Origin: Lycorma delicatula
Taxonomy: Eukaryota; Arthropoda; Insecta; Hemiptera; Fulgoridae
NCBI RefSeq assembly: GCF_047948215.1
Contig: NC_134463.1
Coordinates: forward strand, 56,426,201 to 56,490,200
Direction of reading: 5' to 3'
DNA: 64,000 bases
Positions 55,993 to 64,000 of the stretch are shown here, piece by piece. A program made the position numbers and the translations under genes. The notes under the pieces are model-generated. The model did not search any database and was not told the DNA's origin. It saw only the letters and a program-made list of their open reading frames with translations. Position 1 is the first letter of the stretch; every line of letters starts with the position of its first letter.

Positions 55993-57627
55993 TCAGAAAG
56001 AAATTACAGGTACCAAAAAAATACAGTAACCTATTTTAAACGGACAACATTTCTTGATTAGAACGGATTGATAAGCATGTACAGGTGATTCAAATAAACG
56101 GGAAATTTTAAAAGTTGTGTTGGTAGCCGTGGGCGATTGGTACCACTTGATAAGTGGCACCAGCCTCTCTAACCTAACCTGCCATTTAGTTGTCATGGAT
56201 CCTTGGAGTGGTGCGCAACGTGCATTTGCTATCAAAGCGTTTTACAAAACCAAAGACAGTGTGGAGGGAGCGTGTAGAGAATTTCGCCGTAATTTTAATC
56301 TGGGATGGCACGACCGTGTTTCCATCAGCACATGCAAAACATGGATATCTAATTTTGAGGAAACTGGTTCGGCAATGAAAAAGAAACCTCCAGGCCGTGA
56401 GCGAACCGTCCGTACGCCACAGAATGTTCAAGCTTTACAAGATGCTGTCACACGAAGTCAACATCGGTCAATCCGTCGTCTCTCAGCATCTTTACAATTG
56501 TATAGTTCAAGTTTTCGAAGAATGTTAGTGAAGGACTTGCAATACCATCCATACAAGTTGCAGATCGTCCAGGAACTGAAACCGAACGATGCAGTTGTGC
56601 GAACACAATTCTGTAATGTAATGCTTCAGAAGATAAATGATAACGAAGAGTTTGTTCACGAACTGTGGATGTCGGATGAAGCACATTTCCACTTCAGTGG
56701 ATTTGTTAACAAGCAAAATTTCAGATACTGGGCACAAGAAAATCCTACGCAGCTACACCAGCGTCCGTTGCACAGCCAGAAAGTGACCGTGTGGTGTGCT
56801 ATGTCATCTTACGGTGTTATAGGCCCTTATTTTTTTGACGATCACAACGGTCTTGCGATTACAGTGACGTCAGCTCGTTACGTAGCCGTGCTTGAAACCT
56901 TTGTTGTGGAACAACAAAAGAGATTTCCACCGATTCTTAACACAGCCTGGTTTCAACAAGACGGAGCAACGTCACATACTGCACGAATATCGATGGCAGC
57001 TGTACGCCGATTGTTTGACAACGTGTCATTTCACGAAATGGTGACATTAGATGGCCTCCCAGATCGCCTGATCTCTCAGCTTGCGATTACTTTTTGTGGG
57101 GTCACCTTAAAAGCAAAGTGTTCCACAGTAGACCTGCTACAACGGAAGAACTGAAGGCAAAGATCCGAGAAGGAATTGCAGAAATTCCAGTTGAGATGTT
57201 ACGTCAAACCATGAACAATTTAACGAAGAGACTTCGTGAGTGTTTACGTAGAAGAGGAGGTCACCTGCAAGATGTCATCTTTAAAAAATAAACTAAAATG
57301 TATGTATCCTAAAATAGCAACATTTGTACAATTTCATGAAATAAAATTCATTTTCTAAAAAAAATTTTTTCATTAACGTTATTTAATTCTTAAAATTTCC
57401 CGTTTCTTTGAATCAGCCTGTATTTGTTCAACAGGACTAAGCCCAAACTGTAATGTTGTGTTATATCTCCACCTCTGTTTATAGCGAAAAAACCAACAGT
57501 GCTGCGGTCCTCCACGAATATGAACTTCATCTTGTCGACTTATAAATGGAAATTTGGCTTCAACATGTTTATGTAATAGATGATAAGATAGGTAAACAAA
57601 AAATAAACCATAAGGAAAGAAAAGCAT
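55993..57627 (-). CDS. 97-codon reading frame of unknown function, split by the mariner element
   Basis: If the element 56082-57420 and one TA are removed, the two flanks join in frame on the minus strand and read through from 57627 (ATG) to a stop at 55993; the frame is open back to 57678. The distal half has the composition of real protein: AKFPFISRQDEVHIRGGPQH, then CWFFRYKQRWRYNTTLQFGL and SPVEQI at the insertion edge. It continues on the other side with HAYQSVLIKKCCPFKIGYCI. The first 18 residues are hydrophobic (MLFFPYGLFFVYLSYHLL), signal- or anchor-like. I do not recognise a family. It may be a last exon of a host gene or part of an older repeat; chance cannot be excluded. Confidence 0.35.
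56082..57420 (+). mobile_element. Tc1/mariner-superfamily element, 1339 bp, almost intact
   Basis: The left inverted repeat is CAGGTGATTCAAATAAACGG then GAAATTTTAA (56082-56111). On the opposite strand the right one is CAGGCTGATTCAAAGAAACG then GGAAATTTTAA (57420-57390). They differ by one base and one 1-bp indel. The target duplication TA is intact on both sides (56080-56081, 57421-57422). Only one frameshift in the transposase separates it from an autonomous copy. It interrupts the minus-strand frame described above. Confidence 0.96.
56195..57291 (+). pseudogene. mariner-type transposase with one frameshift
   Basis: I choose the start at 56195 (MDPWSGAQRAFAIKAFYKTK) because it matches family N-termini; the open frame itself extends 26 codons upstream. 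The first HTH ends near CKTWISNFEETGSA; GRERTVRTP (GRPR-like) follows; the second HTH has SSSFRRMLVKDLQYHPYKLQ. Catalytic blocks are WMSDEAHFHFSGFVNKQNF (first Asp), VTVWCAMSSYGVIGPYFF and WFQQDGATSHTAR (second Asp). Near 57058-57062 the frame shifts, after which RSPDLSACDYFLWGHLKSKV (third Asp) and PVEMLRQTMNNLTKRLREC continue to the stop at 57289-57291. About 36-37 residues separate the second and third Asp. Length is normal for the family (about 340-350 residues). Confidence 0.95.
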
Positions 57628-57678
57628 CGAAAGGCATTTGAAGAGATAGTTGTAAAATTGATTTGTGTTTAGTACAGT

Positions 57679-59889
57679 TTATGACTTCTCAGGAGTCTAA
57701 TTAGAAGAAGAAGAAGAATTGTTTAAGATATATTTTCAATGTAAACCAAGGATTTTTAATTACAATGAAAAGTTTAAACATAAAAAGACTATGGCAAAAG
57801 GAATGCTATTTAAAAAATCACCCCATTCGGTTGTGCTCATAATTAAACACATTAGAACCGTTAAATAATAATTTAAGAATAACTGTTAATTAATTGTAAA
57901 ATATGAATAAATAATTAAAAGAAGAATTTATATAAAACAGTTTCGTTTGGTTCTGGGTTCGTTTCTCGAGCAAACTTTTCATTTCTACGTTACAAAATTA
58001 ATTTATCATAGAACGACTTTAAATGGGCACAAATCTGCGATTGCTTTAAGAATAAAAAATAATAATTTATGTTTCGCTAATTCGTTTTATCTTCTCTTAT
58101 CAATTACGGAGTACCAAAACGTATTAATTTTAATGTGTTTTTTTATTATATGTTTATTTTTAATTTTAACTTATAATATTTTTCTTTCTGCATGTCAAAA
58201 GGCTTATCATTTTACTTTAAATAAATATTTTATACCTACCAGTTATTATTTTATTCTAAGAAAATTAGAGAGCGTAGTAATATCTCAATTATTATTACTT
58301 CGATGTATTAATTTATGGCTTTTTTATTTGTAATGTTGTTGGGGTGATGTAACATAACATGACCAGTTTGACCAACTGAACGATATAAAATATAACCTAT
58401 AATGAGATTACCTAAAGATAGACCGGACATGCCATCTCATTTTACTTAACCTGGCAAACTGGTGCAGTTTAAGTTGACTGTTGCAGTCTAAAAAGCTGAT
58501 CTCAGAAACTGAAAGTATAATATATATATGAATCACCCGCCGGACAACCAGTTAAGACGGGCAATAATAATACTGACCTGCCCCGCCCAGTTTTTATGCT
58601 TATAAACATCACACATACAATGTTTGTTGTATTCATGTATTCACTTATGAACGCACCTGTAAGGAAATGTTTTAAAATATCCTTTATTATTTCTTCTGTA
58701 AGAATATTACTGACGAAAGTCGTTAAGCCTGCATATAATATAACTAATAAAAATTTTATTATTGTACTGTAGATTTAAAAATAAAAACTGGAAAAATTGT
58801 AAATGAAAAACAAGTACGGATGGTTTTTAAAATTTAGTGAATCAATGAGAAAATGTAGGAAAATTTGTAAGAAAGTATTTGGAATTTTCAGAAATAGTTT
58901 TCAGAAATTTCAGAATTTTCAGAAAACACCACTATTTAACGAAACGAAATAAAGATACTTTGGCGTAGTTCCTTTATTTTTGTTCGTCTTTGTTATCCAA
59001 CTGAGCTGATATGATTTTAATTTACTCAAAATGTTTTAGAATTGACTGAAGATTCTGATTTGGTCTTCTTTAAAGTAAAGAAACATTTTTTAGTTAAGTG
59101 TTAATTATTTCTAGATAAAATATGTTTTGTTTATATTTATTTACTTTTCTATTTGTTTGTTAGTTTGTATTGACGAAAACGTTTTTTTAAAATATTTATT
59201 TTCAATAGTTGTATTATGTTTTTATGAATAAAATTATTATGAAATCTCAATCACAGATCTTAAAACCACTGTATAAAAAAACACCTTAACCTTTGTAACA
59301 GTTATTTTTAATAAATACAGGTTTTTTTATTTTTTTGTAGTACGCATAGATGTACGTGGTTTATCGTTTTATCCATTTATTATATTAAATTGCTAATATT
59401 TAAAAATCTTATAATCTTATTTACTTTTATTAATTTACAATTAATTTCAGTACAAATTTTTACACCTCAAAATTCATTATACCAGGTTGGCGTCTGAAGA
59501 GCAAACATCAGTAAAATCTATTTTATATAATTTCAGCAAATAAAAGAAGTGTGAAAAATGGGTTCAAAACTTAAAAAAATACTTTTGCTAATTGCTCTCT
59601 TGTGATGATTGTTTAACAATCAAAATGACTATCTAATTTTAATTCTTCTTTAACACTTGCTTGAGCATTATCACCCTATAATAACCCTATTTGGTTATAA
59701 ATAATTTTTTTTTCTGATTGGTACATAAATAATATATTATATAGATGACGTCAATAATGATTATATATACTATTCTACGAATTAAATAAAAGAACTGCTC
59801 AAGTGTTTGCCTGAATGGCTCTCAAGGGAACCCATAATAAAACCTATATTACGGCAGCGTCATATTAATAAAATACACAATTAATTATA
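57679..59889. other. unrecognised AT-rich DNA
   Basis: The 128-codon frame at 57947-58333 is rich in Phe/Leu/Ile/Tyr/Asn and looks AT-driven. A less AT-rich piece at 58330-58570 has no match elsewhere in the window. Confidence 0.45.
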
Positions 59890-60420
59890 AAATAAAAAAG
59901 AAATCTTGTGCAGTTCTGTACAAGAAGACCGTCTTTTTGTTATTTTGTTTCCACGTTCCAACTTGCAGCAGCATCATCATGAACCACGGTTCTAATTGTT
60001 TCGCTCAAATTTTTTCGACCTTAAATTGTGTGTAACTCAAGAACAACTCAACCAATCTTTATCATATTTTCGCATTACCATCTGCAGTTACACAACTACT
60101 ACTAAATTTCATTGAAATTGATTTAATAGTTTTGGAGATTTTCTTATCACAAAATTTTATGCGTAGTTTAAATAAACAAACAAATAAATAAATAAGTAAA
60201 TCACAATTTAAGTGAATTGTATTATCGTACTCCTCATACCTCAAAATGTAACGAAAATTTTGTTTCATCCACCCATTCCCACTATGTGACCGAAAGTAAT
60301 ATCGTACTTTTATTCGAAAATTCGGTAAAACTATATATGATTGAAGTCCATATTATTTTTTTTTTTGCGTTATATCGACTCCCAAGGTTCATTATCCTTC
60401 GTCACAGTGTTTGAAAAAAG
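59890..60420 (+). repeat. family C noncoding repeat, copy C3
   Basis: Starts 'aaatcttgtgcagttctgtacaagaagaccg' (stem-like), 'cacgttccaacttgcagcagcatcat', 'ttaaattgtgtgtaactcaagaac', 'cctcatacctcaaaatgtaacg'. It has no mariner at the position where C1 carries one, so it shows the uninterrupted order. Confidence 0.7.
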
Positions 60421-60689
60421 AAAAAGAAAGAAAAATCACCAGCAGGATCGTCAGATGTAAAAGCATATAGGATCTTTACAATTTAATGAAACTCAAAAAG
60501 AAACGTTACATGAAACATTTAAACAAAACATACACATATAGGACTTACAGGGTTTAAAATCCCTGACATTACATAAAACACAAAAATAAAAATAAATCAT
60601 TAAACACACAGTAAAATAAAATACGCAAAAAATCTTGAGCAACTGTTAACAAATTTTCCTAAGAAAAATATGACCTTAACTAGGCGAAA

Positions 60690-61040
60690 TCTGGCGATAG
60701 TGAAGGTGACCTTGCTATACAACCTCACTCCCTAGACTTTTTATGTTGAAAATTTAATGGCATCAATGCCCCATTTATAAAAGTAAAGTGAAAACGTTTG
60801 GTCAAAATCGGTCCAGCAGTTCTGGAGATATAAGGTGATTTAGAGGCCAATACCGAACACACATACATATATACATACGAACATTAACATTCGGATAATT
60901 ACTATCCGGGTTTTTGTTTTTTTTTGGTTCCTTAGGTGTCAAAATGTCAAGATCCGGTGAAAACCGCATATGCCGAAATTGAACCGATTACAATACTTTC
61001 CCTTATAGAGCTATAGGTCTGCTATCTAGACGGGAAAGTA
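60690..61040 (+). mobile_element. family B repeat, copy B3 (3' part)
   Basis: 'cggtccagcagttctggagatataaggtgattta', 'ggttccttaggtgtcaaaatg' and 'gatccggtgaaaaccgcatatgcc'. The terminal stem is TACTTTCCC (60994-61002) against GGGAAAGTA (61032-61040). The left half of the family is absent. Confidence 0.8.
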
Positions 61041-61099
61041 AATTACCTCTTTTAGTTTTCTCATTTAGTTTATTTTTTGTATTTTTATTGCGCAAAACA

Positions 61100-61165
61100 T
61101 TATACAAAAAATATTTTTAAAAAATAACGAAAAGTCAGTCTTCTTGCACAGAACTGCGCAAGAAT
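61100..61165 (-). repeat. family C end fragment, copy C4
   Basis: 'aataacgaaaagtcagtcttcttgcacagaactgcgcaagaatctc' equals the terminal part of C2/C3 reversed. TTCTTGCACAG and CTGCGCAAGAA form a near-perfect stem with a 2-nt loop. Confidence 0.75.
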
Positions 61166-61224
61166 CTCTTTTTATTTATTGCTATTCTGCCAATCCTCGT
61201 CTTTGACTTTCTTTTGATTTGTCT

Positions 61225-61475
61225 TGACATCTTTGACTTTCGACTTTCATTTGGTAAGTTTCTAGATTCAAATCCTTCAAATCTTGGTCAGGTTTTGGCA
61301 TATTTTTTACACATTAATAAATATAATGCATATTTAAATACAGGTTTTTTATGATAAAAATTGAAGTTTTAGAAAGTGAGAAATGCCAATATTTTGCCAT
61401 AATTCAATGGATTCGAACCCAGAAACTATCCGTTGAAAGGCAAAAACATTACTACTTCAGCAAGGTGGTTGTGGG
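61225..61475. mobile_element. two degenerate tRNA-SINE fragments in inverted order
   Basis: 61225-61315 (plus): 'ctttcatttggtaag...gattcaaatcc', then 'ggtcaggttttggcat' and 'acacatt', corresponding to anticodon arm, box B and post-tRNA part. 61385-61475 (minus): 'accaccttgctgaagtagtaatg', 'ctttcaacgg', GGGTTCGAATCC, 'tatggca'. Both are heavily decayed. Confidence 0.6.
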
Positions 61476-61834
61476 AATAATAATACATTTTTAAAATAAA
61501 CAGAATTTTAACAAAGTATTGGATTTCCAAATATAACTTTTCAAATGTTAAACATAGAAAAATAAAATTTACCTCAAAACAATCTATTTTTTGTTATGAG
61601 AGCAACAAATATCAAGGGGGTCCAATGAAAGGATAAATAAAAAATAAATAAATAGAAACATCTGAATTATTTAAAAGGCATTGAAAAACATCGGGCTTTA
61701 ATATTTTTCACAGCTAGTTTCAAAAGTGTTCTACAGTATTTAAATATAAAACGATTTTTATTTAATAGTGTAAAACTAAAAAGTGAAATGAAATTTAGCA
61801 AATTCTTTTTTGCTAAAAGAATTTAACTCTAAGT

Positions 61835-62033
61835 GTCGCACCTCGACAATTAGAGGCCAACAATGTACACACACACGTACAGACGAACCTTAACATACGG
61901 AATTTTGTATGTGGTTTTCTGGGTTCCTTAGGTGACAATACGTCAAGATCCGGTAAAAACCACATATGCCCAAATTAGACCAATTACAATACTTTCTCTT
62001 CTAGAGCTATAACTGTAGCTCTAGAAGGGAAAG

Positions 62034-62036
<3 letters not shown>
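61835..62036 (+). mobile_element. family B repeat, copy B4 (3' end)
   Basis: 'gttccttaggtgacaatacgtcaagatccgg', 'aaaaaccacatatgcc', then a terminal hairpin: TACTTTCTCTTCTAGAGCTA (61990-62009) pairs with TAGCTCTAGAAGGGAAAGTA (62016-62035) with one mismatch and a 6-nt loop. The end abuts a (TA)n tract. Confidence 0.85.

Positions 62037-62068
<32 letters not shown>
62037..62068. repeat. (TA)n microsatellite
   Basis: Starts directly at the end of B4. Confidence 0.95.
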
Positions 62069-62071
<3 letters not shown>

Positions 62072-63417
62072 TATAAATAACCAGTTAAGATGGTTACATC
62101 ATTATCATCAGTTTTTAAAGTATTCTAAATATTAAAACAATTTTAAAAATGTAGGGACAACGTCTCTCACTAAAATAATTCTGTTTAAATACAATATTTT
62201 ATTATACGTTTATAAAAATACAACATAAATTTAAATTTACTATATAAAAAAATGTTTGGAATTTGATTAATCTTAAAATAAAAAATTACAGTTAATAAAA
62301 TTATTTCATCAAGGGCAAATATTTGTCCTAGAATTGTATATTTAGCGTAATAATTATGAATGAAAAAATAAGGTTTTCATTACTTAAAGATAGTACAATT
62401 CTTCAATAAAGAATTACGAAGTACACATAAGAAACTACTGCGTTCACCTCTTTAATTATTAAATGATTATGAACTCATCTATCAGGCGATTGTAGCTTTT
62501 TCCGTAACTTAAACTCAATGAAATTTTATCTGCAACGTAAGTACGTATTTTTCTGGTATAGAAATAAATTTGAAAATAAGATTCCATCTCTAAATAAATA
62601 ATAAAATTTATAAAAATATTAGTTTTTAATAAGTATATAATAAGTAGGTATCAGTAACTGGAATATCTGGTTATAAAATTCTCTATCCGAAGTTTTTATT
62701 TAATAAAATAAAATTCTGCTGAACTAATACACCGAATTAATAAATATATATTTTTTAAATCCTTTTGTTATTGTTAAAAATAATGACGTAATTTGACAAC
62801 ATTGCTTCTGTTTATTATATCGTGTGTAGGCTTACCGTAATTGAGAAAAATCATACCTTGCCTATTCGGCTTCATTTAAAAGAGAATAATCCTTTTTAAA
62901 TCATATTGAAATTAACAAAAATTACAATTATTTTTTTTCCAAAAATTAATTATATTTTAAAACATTATTTTTATCTTTATATAATATAATTTTATAAAAA
63001 TTTACTGCATACAGTCTTTATTTTGTATGCAAATGTCTAATACTTTTTACTAAGTCTGTATTTTTATTCGGTAGATAGCAGCACTGAACTATCTGATTTT
63101 TTCAAACTCCTTATTTATGTAAGTACTTTTTTCCTATACGTTCTATGCACCAAATATATGCAGTATAATTCTGTCTGTATGACATGTATTCAACGTCTAT
63201 AAAAGATGTACTAGTTAAATAACGGTCCCCAATTTTGGCAGCGAAGTTGTACATTGTTCTTCTGGCATACTGTAAGAATAGTTTCGTTACATTAATAGTG
63301 CTCGTTTGAGTTAAAACGTTTGTTCTCTATGAGTTCATTCGAAGATGATTATTCTCAAAATTTTTCACCTCTGATAAATATATTTTCTTATTTTAATTTC
63401 CGAATTAGAAAAAAAAT
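62069..63417. other. unrecognised AT-rich DNA
   Basis: Nothing recognisable. Confidence 0.5.
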
Positions 63418-63955
63418 CTGATGTGGATACCACATGTCTTCCTTGTACGCCTATTAAATTACATATACAAATTTAAAAAAATGAAAAGTACATAAACTTT
63501 TATTACACTAATAACTTCTGATTATTATTGAATTATTATTTATCGTAAAACGTTTTTAAAATTACAGGTTAATAATTATTAATAAAACAATATATCTAAA
63601 TTTAAAAAAAAATTAAAAAAAGGAGATGAGTCCGATTCGAACCGGTGAGCCTTTCCCTTGTCCAAATATTTCATTAATTATGATTTTATTTGCCTATAAC
63701 TCTGAAACCAATGAAAATAAGTACCATTTATGATATATCGTTGAAAAGCTCTCAATGAAGCCTTATTACTGCAAAAATAAAAAAGCCAAAAATCCAGATT
63801 TTTTTGGATTTTGAGATTTTTTGGACACTTTTGGTTCAGTCGATTGCAATCAAAAGGCGAGGTGCTCGACTAGATGTTACAACAGTCCTAAATAAAAAAA
63901 TTTCAACACCCTACGGCTAATTATTTTTGAGTTACGCCAGATACATACGTTTTTT
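63418..63955 (-). mobile_element. family A repeat, copy A6, truncated
   Basis: Left: 'ctgatgtggataccacatgtcttccttgtacgcc'. Box B reversed is GATTCGAACC at 63634-63643. 'acaccctacggctaattatttttgagtt' is near the right, where the copy breaks off in a T-run before the stem-loop end. Confidence 0.85.
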
Positions 63956-64000
63956 TTTTTTAATTTTAATAAGTTAGTTTATTAATAATTATTAAACTCT

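Noticed and set aside
57947..58333. 128-codon plus-strand open frame
   Set aside because: Composition is Phe/Leu/Ile/Tyr/Asn-rich as expected from AT-rich chance frames, with no motif and no neighbouring exon signals.

Overview
The window is an AT-rich stretch of arthropod nuclear DNA and reads as a graveyard of transposable elements. I found no complete host gene, no rRNA, no functional tRNA gene and no CRISPR array. Tc1/mariner (IS630-type) transposases, a hAT 5' end, an R1/Jockey-like LINE tail and many tRNA-derived SINEs point to an insect with a large genome. The repeat vocabulary looks hemipteran to me, but that is a low-confidence impression from memory and not a search result.

Layout. 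0-5 kb: a composite noncoding repeat (family D) with a perfect 267-bp tandem duplication, a SINE with a 16-bp target-site duplication, and a patch with a 22-bp inverted repeat. 7-11 kb: a LINE reverse-transcriptase relic split by a SINE, another SINE, and a family B repeat. 12.9-15.3 kb: a mariner-like transposase with one internal stop, a Helitron-like fragment and a family A repeat. 16-20 kb: four SINE copies and a family E repeat. 21-28.9 kb: nested elements, namely an internally deleted mariner inside a family C repeat, a second internally deleted mariner inside a family E repeat, a family B repeat, a minus-strand mariner relic, and a hAT 5' end inside a family D repeat. 30-36 kb: a Helitron-like element, a GC-rich patch, a 231-bp foldback MITE, two LINE relics and a minisatellite. 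36-43 kb: noncoding repeats, a second hAT 5' end with a short first exon, and an R1-like LINE 3' end. 43-55.8 kb: SINEs and four copies of family A. 56-57.7 kb: a nearly intact mariner-type element inserted in the middle of a minus-strand reading frame that stays open across the insertion. 58-64 kb: family C, B and A repeats and degenerate SINEs in otherwise unrecognised AT-rich DNA.

How the parts relate. Three SINE types use two tRNA-derived heads and two 3' tails in different combinations, so they look modular. Noncoding families A, B and D (and less clearly C) share a plan: a TACTTYC-type stem-loop at one end and, in B and D, a common leader at the other. Paralogous copies act as 'empty sites' for each other, which lets several nested insertions be ordered in time. 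The coding pieces are mostly broken. The mariner element at 56.1-57.4 kb is the youngest-looking, with one frameshift, almost identical inverted repeats and an intact TA duplication.

Limits: all homology calls come from reading translations and motifs by eye. Boundaries of noncoding repeats are approximate (tens of bases) unless a target-site duplication or inverted repeat fixes them.
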